Below, in pieces: positions 16,400 through 24,719 of a stretch of 64,000 bases of DNA. Source of the DNA: Paenibacillus sp. OK003 (GTDB lineage: Bacteria; Bacillota; Bacilli; Paenibacillales; Paenibacillaceae). The position numbers and the translations under genes are program-made. The DNA is taken from positions 124,001 through 188,000 of the forward strand of contig NZ_FOBD01000011.1 in assembly GCF_900109515.1 (NCBI RefSeq), given 5' to 3'. Positions within the stretch are counted from its first letter, which is position 1. Each line of letters begins with the position of its first letter. A model generated the notes under the pieces. That model saw only the letters and a program-made list of their open reading frames with translations. It was not told the DNA's origin and made no database searches.

Positions 16400-17196
16400 A
16401 AACAATTTTCTGGTTCACTTTATATAAAATGCTCATTCGAACAAGCATCCGCAGTCGGATGCAATACAAGTTCAATTTTGTCATGGCCTCCGTTCTGGCC
16501 GCATTGATTCAAATCTCCGAGTTTCTGATGGTTGCTCTGGTGCTGCACAAATTCGGAGCCATTCAAGGCTGGTCCCTTTATGAAATTGGTTACCTATTCG
16601 CGATCATGACCCTATCCAAGACACTATATCGAACGTTTGGCAACGAAGTGCATCATCTGGAAAAGTATCTGGTCGGCGGCGAACTCGATCAACTGTTAAC
16701 CCGTCCGATGCCCGTATTGCTGGCCTTACTGCCACAAAACTTCCGCATCATGGCTGGTGAAGTGTTGCAAGGCGGGTTTATTCTCTGTTGGTCTCTGGCA
16801 GGCATGATGCATAGCGGACAGATCAGCTGGACTGTCATCCCCTTCTCACTGCTCGTCATCTTGACCGGAGCCATCATTCTTTTTTCGATTGGGCTTGCTA
16901 CGGCAACGCTTGGATTCTGGACCACACGCATTGAAGAACTGCAGACCATCACTGAGGATGCGGCGCGTACGGCTGCCCAATATCCACTGACGCTATATCC
17001 CAAATGGATGTCTGGCATTCTGCTGACCGTAATCCCGGTGGGTTTCGTTAACTATGTCCCGTCACTCTATCTGCTTCGCGGCGAATTAGGTGCGTGGGTT
17101 CTTGTTGTCATTATCCTTGTAGCCATCCTGAGTCTGGCCGCAAGTCTGCGTTTCTGGAAATTCGGGTTAACCAAATATCAAAGTACAGGTAGCTAA
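16396..17196 (+). CDS. ABC-2 family permease, subunit 2 (DUF990-like)
   Basis: 266-residue membrane protein with six hydrophobic helices. The cytoplasmic loop after helix 2 (GNEVHHLEKYLVGGELDQLLTRPMP) and the terminal segment FWKFGLTKYQSTGS are typical of DUF990-type permeases that work beside a second ABC-2 subunit and a DrrA-like ATPase. Its ATG overlaps the preceding TGA (ATGA), and the ATPase starts 16 bases after its stop, so the three genes form one operon. Confidence 0.85.
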   Translation: MKTIFWFTLYKMLIRTSIRSRMQYKFNFVMASVLAALIQISEFLMVALVLHKFGAIQGWSLYEIGYLFAIMTLSKTLYRTFGNEVHHLEKYLVGGELDQLLTRPMPVLLALLPQNFRIMAGEVLQGGFILCWSLAGMMHSGQISWTVIPFSLLVILTGAIILFSIGLATATLGFWTTRIEELQTITEDAARTAAQYPLTLYPKWMSGILLTVIPVGFVNYVPSLYLLRGELGAWVLVVIILVAILSLAASLRFWKFGLTKYQSTGS

Positions 17197-17212
17197 GGAG
17201 GAAAATATCGAC

Positions 17213-18187
17213 ATGACTATGATTACAGCGCGGCATCTGCAAAAGGAATTCAAAACCCCTGTGGTACGCGAGGGCCGGTTCTCCGGGCTTCGCACCTTGT
17301 TTTCACGTGAGTATCTGTCCAAGGAAGCGGTTCGAGACATTAGCTTTGATATTGGCAAAGGAGAATTTGTTGGATATATCGGCCCCAATGGGGCTGGCAA
17401 ATCCACCACGATCAAAATGCTGACGGGTATCCTTCATCCGACCTCGGGTGAGGTGTTGCTCGGTGGTATGAATCCACACCAGGAAAGACGCCGCACGGTT
17501 GGACGCCTCGGTGTTGTGTTCGGACAGCGCAGCCAGCTCTGGTGGGATCTGCCCGTGAAGGATTCGTATGATATTCTGGCTGAAATGTACGGCGTCCATG
17601 CCGAGGACAAAACGAAACGATTAGCCCAGTTCGCCGAGCTGCTGGATCTGGAATCGTTCTGGGCTACGCCTGTCCGCAAGCTCTCGCTTGGACAGCGAAT
17701 GCGTGCCGATCTGGCAGCTTCCATGCTGCATGACCCGGAACTGCTTTTTCTCGATGAGCCGACGATTGGACTGGATGTGAACGCGAAGCGGAACATTCGT
17801 CAATTCCTTCGTACATTAAATGAGGAGTTTGGCAAAACGATTCTGCTGACCACTCATGACATGGACGATATTGAGCAGCTATGCAGTCGGGTGATGGTGA
17901 TCAATCACGGTCAACTTACGTATGACGGCTCCATCCCCTCTCTGCGCGACACCATCGGTCTGCCAACGATTATTCGAGTGACGTATCGCGGTTCGTATCA
18001 TATCCCGGATGCTATATCAACCGCCATTCAGATCACAGGGGCAGAGAACCAGATCGTCACTGTGGAGGTAAATCGAAAAGAGTGGAGCACGATGGACATT
18101 CTGAAGCAGCTCGAACAATGGGGCGAGATTGAGGATGTCGAGATGAAAGAACCGGATTTCGAGGATATTATTCATCGAGTGTACTGA
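17213..18187 (+). CDS. ABC transporter ATP-binding protein (DrrA-like)
   Basis: 324-residue ATPase energising the two preceding permeases. Walker A is GPNGAGKST, the Q-loop lies in VFGQRSQLWWDLPV, the signature is LSLGQRMRADLA, Walker B is LLFLDEPTIGLD and the switch is LLTTHDMDDIEQL. About 100 C-terminal residues extend beyond the ATPase core. GGAGG precedes the ATG by about 10 bases. The exported compound is unknown; relatives export antibiotics, viologens or cell-surface material. Confidence 0.9.
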   Translation: MTMITARHLQKEFKTPVVREGRFSGLRTLFSREYLSKEAVRDISFDIGKGEFVGYIGPNGAGKSTTIKMLTGILHPTSGEVLLGGMNPHQERRRTVGRLGVVFGQRSQLWWDLPVKDSYDILAEMYGVHAEDKTKRLAQFAELLDLESFWATPVRKLSLGQRMRADLAASMLHDPELLFLDEPTIGLDVNAKRNIRQFLRTLNEEFGKTILLTTHDMDDIEQLCSRVMVINHGQLTYDGSIPSLRDTIGLPTIIRVTYRGSYHIPDAISTAIQITGAENQIVTVEVNRKEWSTMDILKQLEQWGEIEDVEMKEPDFEDIIHRVY

Positions 18188-18282
18188 CTGGCCTATTTTA
18201 TTCAGAACTGGATGAGGGCCTGTTCAAATGCCGTTACATGCGGGAAGGACATGACGTACTGTAATAGCGGAGGTGAAGTGTC

Positions 18283-18960
18283 ATGCTTGTTACCAAACAC
18301 ACACTTGCTGCATCCAGTGCACACGCCACTCCCTATTACCTCGTTCGAGGCACGAAGCCCGGACCCGTCATCATGATTACATCGGGCATTCACGGAAATG
18401 AAACCGCGAGCATGGCCGCTGCGCAGAAGCTGGCTAATGACTGCATGGCAGGGCGGCGACACGTGGCTCGTGGACTCCTCATTATTATTCCACGAGTGAA
18501 TCAAAAGGCTTATCGAAACAACAGCCGAGGAAAACCTGATTTAAATCGCACCTTCCCACGGCATATTTCTGGCAAAGCCAAACATCCGCTTGCTTCCGCT
18601 GTCTTTCGGCTTGCCCGTCAATATGGACCTGCCTGGTGGCTGGACCTACATGAAGCCAATGGATTATCCCAACGCAGCTCACGGGTACTAGGACAAACCC
18701 TGATTACCAATCCGGGCAGCAAGGCTGTTCCGGTATGCAAACGAATTATAGGGCGAATGAATCGGTCGATTCCCATTCGTGACAGGCACTTCAATCTGAA
18801 GCAACATGAGTTGCCCGGTTCAGCACGAACAGCCGCAGCTCGCCTGCTTCAAGCCCGCTCGGTTACCGTGGAGACCTGCTGGAGTCTGAACCGATCAGAC
18901 CGGATCAAATACCAGACAGAAATTGTGCACCATTTCCTGCGCGAAGCAGGCCTGTTTTGA
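18283..18960 (+). CDS. Aspartoacylase/succinylglutamate desuccinylase-like zinc hydrolase
   Basis: 225 residues of the M14-like AstE/AspA family, metal-dependent hydrolases of N-acyl amino acids or similar amides. Zinc ligands are visible as His37 and Glu40 in GIHGNE and His123 in LDLHE, with the substrate-binding PDLNRTFP at 85-92. The last part is basic and Arg-rich. A GGAGGTGAAG site lies before ATG 18283. It is 95 bases downstream of the exporter and could be co-transcribed, but no functional link is evident. Confidence 0.8.
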   Translation: MLVTKHTLAASSAHATPYYLVRGTKPGPVIMITSGIHGNETASMAAAQKLANDCMAGRRHVARGLLIIIPRVNQKAYRNNSRGKPDLNRTFPRHISGKAKHPLASAVFRLARQYGPAWWLDLHEANGLSQRSSRVLGQTLITNPGSKAVPVCKRIIGRMNRSIPIRDRHFNLKQHELPGSARTAAARLLQARSVTVETCWSLNRSDRIKYQTEIVHHFLREAGLF

Positions 18961-18994
18961 ATTGCTTGAATCGTTATGAAGAGCCGGAAACATA

Positions 18995-19060
18995 AAAGAC
19001 ACCTTCAAAGATATCTCTCACGCCAAACGCGTCAGGGAGGATCTTCGAAGGTGTTTATTG
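18995..19060. terminator. Bidirectional terminator
   Basis: Arms ACACCTTC and GAAGGTGT with partial pairing inside, with T-rich runs on both sides. It lies between two convergent genes (the hydrolase and merR) and can serve both. Confidence 0.65.
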
Positions 19061-19074
19061 GTTACAGGGTTACC

Positions 19075-19482
19075 TTATGAATTGCCATCTTCCTTGTTGA
19101 TTCGGAAAGATTCAATGTAATTGTGAATATCATGCTCTGGCGTCAGGAGCAACCCGGCAAGAAGCGTCTGCATCTGCTGCAGGTTATCGATATGCGACTG
19201 AATCTCTTCAATTCGGTCACGTACAAGCGTTTTAAGTGCTTCACTCTCCATGTCTTCCTGACTGAGCAGCTGTAACGTATCCTGTATTTCTTTTAAAGAA
19301 TAACCCAGTGATTGAGCATCCTTAATGAATTTGACCTTAACCAGATAATCCTCGGTATACACACGATATCCATTGGACGAACGACGGGGAGCAGGCAGAA
19401 TTCCACTGTCCTCGTAGTACCGCAGCGTTGCCATGCTCACACCCGTACGTTTGGCTAACTCTCCTCTTGTCATGGTTTTCAT
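19075..19482 (-). CDS. MerR-family transcriptional regulator
   Basis: 135 residues. An N-terminal winged helix (TRGELAKRTGVSMATLRYYEDSGIL, then NGYRVYTEDY) is followed by a long dimerisation helix around residues 77-110. There is no cysteine in the effector region, so it is not a CueR/ZntR-type metal sensor and is more like multidrug or stress regulators. It starts 25 bases after the esterase stop, and the esterase promoter carries a MerR-type operator, so it probably autoregulates this operon. GGAGG precedes the ATG by 6 bases. Confidence 0.9.
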   Translation of the reverse strand: MKTMTRGELAKRTGVSMATLRYYEDSGILPAPRRSSNGYRVYTEDYLVKVKFIKDAQSLGYSLKEIQDTLQLLSQEDMESEALKTLVRDRIEEIQSHIDNLQQMQTLLAGLLLTPEHDIHNYIESFRINKEDGNS

Positions 19483-19506
19483 GCTACGCCTCCATCCATC
19501 TCCGCG

Positions 19507-20988
19507 TTATTCCGCCTGATTGCTCCGCAGCTTGGTATACTTGGTATCATACGTGGCCTCGGGAAAACGGTCTGACGACCCTTCCAGCAAAGGCTGCTGC
19601 TCTTCTCCCTTCAAGTAACGTTCAAAGAAGGCCAATGTATATGATCTTGTAATGTCCACATTATGCTCTGGTGTTATGCCTTTGGCAAACAGTTTAGGTG
19701 AAATTAACGGAATATCCGTGAAACTCTGATGGAAGAAATGATCCACGGTCAAGTAATACGTGTCATTGAGACTGCTTGTCATCACCCGATCCAAATCCGT
19801 TTCAAACTCGGGATAAAACACTTTATCCTTGGCAGTGGCGTTCGGGTCAAAACTTTTGGCTGTTCCACCTGACATGATATACATAAACGGCTGTTTCAAG
19901 GCTGTCGTGGATACGCTCCCCCAGAATCCGCCTTCCAAACTTAGTCCTGCTTTGAAACGGCTATCCTGCGCCAGTGCTTCCGCTGTTGTCGCACCACCGT
20001 AGGAGTGACCAAAGATACCGACATGATCCAGATCAAGCTTGCCTTCGAGCAGTTGATTCGGATCATGTTTATTCCACTGGGTGAGCGTATCCAGTACAAA
20101 GCTTGCGTCAGCTGCACGAATGCCAACACCTTCTATATTATGTTGATACACTTCCTCTGACGTTAGATCTTCAGGATCCGGCTCATAAGAAGCAACATGT
20201 CCATCCGGGAATGTCACTTGAGCTGAGGTATACGGATGGTCGATCCCAACAACAATGTAGCCGTGGCTTACCAGTTCCTCAATCGCGGTCATACTTTGAA
20301 AGCGTGCAGAGCGTATTCCAGGTGAAAACAGCAATACGGGATACTTGCTCTGTGCGGCAGACACCTCAGCGCCTTTGACCACATGCGTGGGAATCGTATC
20401 AAGATAACTGAACACCACCGGTGGAATGCCAAATACGAGACTGATTGCCTCTCCCAACTCGGCAGGATAATGCTCTAGCGGTAATCCTTTGGCTGTTTCC
20501 TGGTCTACAGGATACCAGACATTAATCATAAGTTCTCGCTTATCACCCGCTTCAGCCGTCTTGGTCTCTTCGCGGGATTCATCCGTTAGCTGCTGCGTAT
20601 AGGTGCCTATGGCGAATGAACCTGTCGGTTCAGGCATCGTGAATGCAGGGAAAATCGATGTTAGCACCATTGAACCTGCACTAAGAGCCAATACCAGAAT
20701 GGATGCCAAGATGGTTTTGAACCACGAACGACGTTTCGGTTTTTGTATGTTTTGCATACGGCGTCCGGACTTCCACAGTTGAATCGCCAATACAATCAGT
20801 ACAAAAAGAGCTACGATATAGGTGGGCAGCAGCTGCACACGAAAATGATTGATTACCCCATGCAATAGGACAATCAGTACCAGTGCCGACAACGTACCCA
20901 CTTTCACTGCCCGACGTTTGGGAGCCAATAATATGACAACTGCGCTAACAACCGTAACAATGACCAACATCCATTCCAAAATTCTCAT
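19507..20988 (-). CDS. Membrane-anchored alpha/beta hydrolase (PAF-acetylhydrolase-like)
   Basis: 493 residues. Four N-terminal hydrophobic segments (about 1-110) anchor a C-terminal hydrolase domain. The nucleophile elbow is GHSYGG in VGIFGHSYGGAT, with ELVSHGYIVVGIDHPY before it and the catalytic His in TVDHFFHQS. The layout fits platelet-activating-factor acetylhydrolase-like esterases. Upstream ATGs to 21021 lack a site, while GGAGG precedes ATG 20988. It forms an operon with merR. The substrate is unknown; an ester or lipid drug-like inducer is plausible. Confidence 0.85.
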   Translation of the reverse strand: MRILEWMLVIVTVVSAVVILLAPKRRAVKVGTLSALVLIVLLHGVINHFRVQLLPTYIVALFVLIVLAIQLWKSGRRMQNIQKPKRRSWFKTILASILVLALSAGSMVLTSIFPAFTMPEPTGSFAIGTYTQQLTDESREETKTAEAGDKRELMINVWYPVDQETAKGLPLEHYPAELGEAISLVFGIPPVVFSYLDTIPTHVVKGAEVSAAQSKYPVLLFSPGIRSARFQSMTAIEELVSHGYIVVGIDHPYTSAQVTFPDGHVASYEPDPEDLTSEEVYQHNIEGVGIRAADASFVLDTLTQWNKHDPNQLLEGKLDLDHVGIFGHSYGGATTAEALAQDSRFKAGLSLEGGFWGSVSTTALKQPFMYIMSGGTAKSFDPNATAKDKVFYPEFETDLDRVMTSSLNDTYYLTVDHFFHQSFTDIPLISPKLFAKGITPEHNVDITRSYTLAFFERYLKGEEQQPLLEGSSDRFPEATYDTKYTKLRSNQAE

Positions 20989-21020
20989 CGTTCTTACCTC
21001 CAACATGTTGTAATACATCA

Positions 21021-21052
21021 AGGATAAACCTTGAAGTATACTTCAAGGTCAA
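21021..21052 (-). promoter_or_regulatory. MerR-type promoter/operator with 20-bp spacer
   Basis: Minus-strand -35 TTGACC (21047-21052) and -10 TATCCT (21021-21026) are 20 bases apart instead of 17. The spacer carries a perfect 22-base palindrome at 21028-21049, with arms ACCTTGAAGTA and TACTTCAAGGT. A long spacer with a centred dyad is the hallmark of MerR-activated promoters (established), and the operon encodes a MerR protein. Confidence 0.85.
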
Positions 21053-21115
21053 GGTATATTTTGATCTAAATTTCGATAAATCAAACAAATTTCTCAAACA
21101 AATTTCGTTCAAATC

Positions 21116-21163
21116 AAAAAGAACTGTTTGGGATCGAATACGTCCACGTTAACAGTTCTTTTT
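21116..21163 (-). terminator. Terminator of the GH32 operon
   Basis: AAAAAGAACTGTT pairs with AACAGTTCTTTTT around a 21-base loop. It lies just after the GH32 stop codon with a T5 run on the minus strand. Confidence 0.75.
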
Positions 21164-21204
21164 AACACAATTTAAGCAAGCATCTCTACAGAGGTCGAAA
21201 AATG

Positions 21205-22758
21205 CTATACCTTCAGATCCCACTTGCGAACTTCAGTCAAGGTACACTCTCCTGAGGAAAACGCTGTGATCCCGATGGATTCCGGCCCAGGATAAATACG
21301 AGCTGTCATAACCTTCTCTCCACCTTGAATAAATACTTCAACCGACGAGACGTCCACAAAAATTCGCAGCTCCAGTCTACCGTCATGCAGCTGCACTTCA
21401 GCAGCACGTTCACCTCCGGGCCCGGCTCCTGCATGATCTCGATTAAGACGGAGTCTGCGCTGCTGCACATCATAGGCAATGACCGTCTCCTCTCCCTCGC
21501 CGGTACGCAGATTCAATCCAAATTGCTCTGCCCGATCTGCTTCAAAGACGGCAAACAGTTCGTATCGATCTCCTTCCATCCCCAAGTCCCGTGTGCCGTC
21601 CAAGCGGATGTCATGTTGTTCAACCTCATTTGAACGATATTGCTCCAGCTCCGGGACTGGCAGGAAGAACAATCGCTCCCCCTTTAGAACGATCTGGCGA
21701 GGCAACGTCATCGCCCCTGCCCATTGGTGACCGTTCTGAGTTGGAATATCCATCTCCCACGTCTCCATCCATGCCACCATGATGCGACGTCCTTGCTCAT
21801 CATCCGTTGTCTGCGGCGCATAAAAATCAAACCCGTAATCCAGCGGATGATATTGCTCATATTCCAGTACGCCCCGCGATTCATCCAGTGCGCCAATCAT
21901 GTAAACGGTGGAGTGCAAATTGCGATAGTTGTCCATCTGGGCTGGCATTCGCTGCGGAGACATGATCAGAATATCCCGGCCGCCGAGAGAAAACAAATCC
22001 GGACATTCCCAGTTGTCCCCGAGTGTGCCGTCACTTTGAGCGAGTACATTGACATAGCTCCACTGCAGCAGATTGGTTGAACGATACAGAAGGATTAAGC
22101 CACCACCTTTCGTATCATTGGAACCCAATACACAATAGTAGACGCCATTGCGTTCAAACACCTTGGGATCACGGAAGTCCTTCGGACTCGTGTGTTCCGG
22201 AATCTGATCCAGACGGATAACCGGGTTCAGGCCACTTTTGACAAAATCCACCCCATTGCCCGATACAGCAATATTCTGCGTCTGCCGGTAATCGTTATCC
22301 TTATCCGGTCCCGTCACGACATGTCCCGTGTACATGAGCAGCAGCTTGCCATCCTGAACGATCGCGCTGCCAGAGAAACATCCTCCGCTGTCGTAGCTCT
22401 GATCCGGTGCGAGCGCGACCGGAAGATGAGACCACGTGATCAGATCATGACTGACGGCATGACCCCAGTGCATGGGTCCCCATACCGGGGCATAGGGATA
22501 ATGCTGATAGAACATGTGGTACATTCCGTTGTAGTATACAAAACCGTTCGGATCGTTCATCCAGCCTACTTCAGGCATCAAATGATACGCCAGGCGATAG
22601 GTTGGATTCACCTGTTGCCGATTTTCACTGATGTAAACATCAGCCCGGTCAAGTGTATAGCTTTCCTGCGTCTGATGCTGTGTATCCGGCAGTCGGTTAT
22701 CTGACTTGTGTTTGAAGTCTGTTTCTGTTTCCTGTTTTACGTCCAGTTCCTGATTCAT
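21205..22758 (-). CDS. Glycoside hydrolase family 32 sucrose/fructan hydrolase
   Basis: 517 residues hydrolysing sucrose, sucrose phosphate or fructo-oligosaccharides. GH32 landmarks: WMNDPNG with nucleophile Asp69, FRDPKVF with Asp197, and WECPDLF with acid/base Glu251; then a beta-sandwich C-terminus (SSVEVFIQGGEKVMTARIYP). There is no signal peptide, so it acts in the cytoplasm after uptake. The first ~55 residues are a charged, family-unlike extension. It is the last gene of the binding-protein/permease operon, 46 bases after the second permease, which argues for an unphosphorylated oligosaccharide substrate. Confidence 0.92.
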   Translation of the reverse strand: MNQELDVKQETETDFKHKSDNRLPDTQHQTQESYTLDRADVYISENRQQVNPTYRLAYHLMPEVGWMNDPNGFVYYNGMYHMFYQHYPYAPVWGPMHWGHAVSHDLITWSHLPVALAPDQSYDSGGCFSGSAIVQDGKLLLMYTGHVVTGPDKDNDYRQTQNIAVSGNGVDFVKSGLNPVIRLDQIPEHTSPKDFRDPKVFERNGVYYCVLGSNDTKGGGLILLYRSTNLLQWSYVNVLAQSDGTLGDNWECPDLFSLGGRDILIMSPQRMPAQMDNYRNLHSTVYMIGALDESRGVLEYEQYHPLDYGFDFYAPQTTDDEQGRRIMVAWMETWEMDIPTQNGHQWAGAMTLPRQIVLKGERLFFLPVPELEQYRSNEVEQHDIRLDGTRDLGMEGDRYELFAVFEADRAEQFGLNLRTGEGEETVIAYDVQQRRLRLNRDHAGAGPGGERAAEVQLHDGRLELRIFVDVSSVEVFIQGGEKVMTARIYPGPESIGITAFSSGECTLTEVRKWDLKV

Positions 22759-22803
22759 ATGTCTATCACTCCTGTCTCTCTACCGCAATTTGCCTCAAGC
22801 CGA

Positions 22804-23631
22804 TTATTTGATGGACCCTTGCATCACACCCTGAATGATATACTTTTGCGCGAACAGATACACCACCAGCACAGGCAGCAGCGTCAGCACGAGACCAGCC
22901 ATCAATGGGCCGTAATCGACCGTATAGGTCCCATAGAAATAAAAGGTGGATAACGGGAGCGTACGCTGCTCGGAAGAAGTCAGTACCAGAGAAGGAAGCA
23001 AGAAATCGTTCCAGATCCACAGGACGTTCAACACGGCAATCGTAACACTTGTGGGCAGCAGCACCGGCAATACGATGCGAAAGAAGGTCTGCACTCTGCC
23101 GCAGCCGTCCATTAATGCTGCTTCTTCCAACTCCAGCGGGATGCTCTTGATAAAGCCATGATAGATGAAAACAGCGAGTGGACTGCCAAAGCCGATGTAC
23201 ATATATATGAGCGACCATTTGTTATCCAGCAGACCGAGTGAACCGTATATTTTCACCAATGGAATCATAATGGCTTGAAAAGGAATAATCATGGCCGCTA
23301 CCATCAGGAAAAAAAGATATTGGTTCAGCTTGCTGTTATGCCGTACAAAAAAATGAGCCGTCATCGCTGCGAGCAGGGCGATCAGCAGTACACCTGCCAC
23401 TGTAATCAGCAACGAATTCCCGAATGCTGACATATATCCCATTTTATCAAAGGCGCTAACGTAGTTATCCCATTGAAAGGACGCTGGAAGACCCAGTGGG
23501 TCCGATGTAATGGCTTGATTGGCCTTGAATGAATTCGTGATTAGCAGCAGAAACGGAAAAATGAACAACACCAGCGCTACCATTAATGAAAGCAGCTTAG
23601 CCCAGCCCAAAATACGAGATTGTCCAGCCAT
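22804..23631 (-). CDS. Carbohydrate ABC transporter permease (MalG-like)
   Basis: 275-residue inner-membrane permease with six hydrophobic segments. The EAA coupling loop is seen as PLELEEAALMDGCGRVQTFFRIVLP, and the C-terminal AQKYIIQGVMQGSIK is the usual MalG-type end. It overlaps the preceding permease gene by one base and is followed by the GH32 gene. It imports the sugar bound by the lipoprotein at 24720-26039. Confidence 0.93.
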   Translation of the reverse strand: MAGQSRILGWAKLLSLMVALVLFIFPFLLLITNSFKANQAITSDPLGLPASFQWDNYVSAFDKMGYMSAFGNSLLITVAGVLLIALLAAMTAHFFVRHNSKLNQYLFFLMVAAMIIPFQAIMIPLVKIYGSLGLLDNKWSLIYMYIGFGSPLAVFIYHGFIKSIPLELEEAALMDGCGRVQTFFRIVLPVLLPTSVTIAVLNVLWIWNDFLLPSLVLTSSEQRTLPLSTFYFYGTYTVDYGPLMAGLVLTLLPVLVVYLFAQKYIIQGVMQGSIK

Positions 23632-24521
23632 TATGCCTCCACCTCCAGTTTTTTGCTGAAATACACCTGGAGCAGTGTAATGGTGGCAACCAGGATAAAC
23701 AGGACAAACGCCTCTGCTTGGCCAAGCCCGTAATCACGAGCCAGAAAGGCCTGTTCATACACATGCATGGACACCATTTCCGTGCTTTTGAACGGTCCGC
23801 CGCTGGTTAGGGAGACGTTGAGATCATAGACCATAAAGCCCCGCTGGAGTGACAGGAACACGCACACGATAAACGAAGGCACCATCAGCGGCAATACGAT
23901 CCGTGCGAGCATCTTGCGGTTGCTTGCCCCGTCAATACTGGCCGCTTCCATCACATCCTTGGGCACATTCATCAGCCCTGCAATATAGATGACCATCATA
24001 TACCCGGCATATTGCCAAACGGTAACGACGATCAGGGCCCAGAAGGCCTTGTCGGGGTCCGACAGCCAGGAGGCTGCGAACAACGGGATGTTCATTTTCT
24101 GTCCGGCAAATACTAGCACCTGATTAAAAATAAACTGCCATATAAAGCCGAGCACAATTCCACCGACGAGATTAGGCAGAAAGAAACCCGCTCGGAACCA
24201 GCCCTGCGCCTTTATGCCCCGTGTTACCGCGTAGGCAAGCAGGAATGCAACCGCATTGGTTAGCACTACCGTAATAAATACGTATTCCAGCGTCATCCCG
24301 AATGATGTCCAGAACACGGTGTCCTTGAACACGCCGATATAGTTGTCCCAACCCACAAGACTTTGCTCCACAGCAATGCCATCCCAGTTCGTAAACGTCA
24401 AATAGATGCCGTATAAAAACGGAATAATCATGACGGTAGCGAACGCAAACAGCGTCGGTCCGGTAAAAATCAGTCGGGTACGCAGACGGGTCCATAATCC
24501 TTTTTCGGTCAGCATTGTCAT
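23631..24521 (-). CDS. Carbohydrate ABC transporter permease (MalF-like)
   Basis: 296-residue permease with six transmembrane segments, a YLTFTNWDG-type N-terminal region and the EAA loop NVPKDVMEAASIDGASNRKMLARIVLP. It is the first permease in the operon, nearly 200 bases downstream of the solute-binding protein gene, with a hairpin in between. No ATPase gene is present here, so a shared MsmX-type ATPase encoded elsewhere is probably used (established for related systems). Confidence 0.93.
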   Translation of the reverse strand: MTMLTEKGLWTRLRTRLIFTGPTLFAFATVMIIPFLYGIYLTFTNWDGIAVEQSLVGWDNYIGVFKDTVFWTSFGMTLEYVFITVVLTNAVAFLLAYAVTRGIKAQGWFRAGFFLPNLVGGIVLGFIWQFIFNQVLVFAGQKMNIPLFAASWLSDPDKAFWALIVVTVWQYAGYMMVIYIAGLMNVPKDVMEAASIDGASNRKMLARIVLPLMVPSFIVCVFLSLQRGFMVYDLNVSLTSGGPFKSTEMVSMHVYEQAFLARDYGLGQAEAFVLFILVATITLLQVYFSKKLEVEA

Positions 24522-24652
24522 CCTCCACTCTGTCCAACTGTATTGACTGCCGATTGGCCGGAGACGGGAATGGCAGTTCGAAAATCCTCATCGCCCCACC
24601 CTCTTGTCCCCGGCATACCGTCCATTGTCTATATGCAACACTAGAAGCCCGG

Positions 24653-24689
24653 AGGGCAGCAGGTAAGGAATGTTCCTCGCCTGTGCCCT
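24653..24689 (-). other. Intercistronic hairpin
   Basis: Near-perfect stem AGGGCA-CAGG-GGAA / TTCC-CCTG-TGCCCT with small bulges and no T-tract. It lies between the binding-protein gene and the first permease gene. Such stems commonly stabilise the upstream message so that binding protein exceeds permease (inference). Confidence 0.5.
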
Positions 24690-24719
24690 GAGCTACTCTG
24701 GTTTATTTTGACGTTGGAT

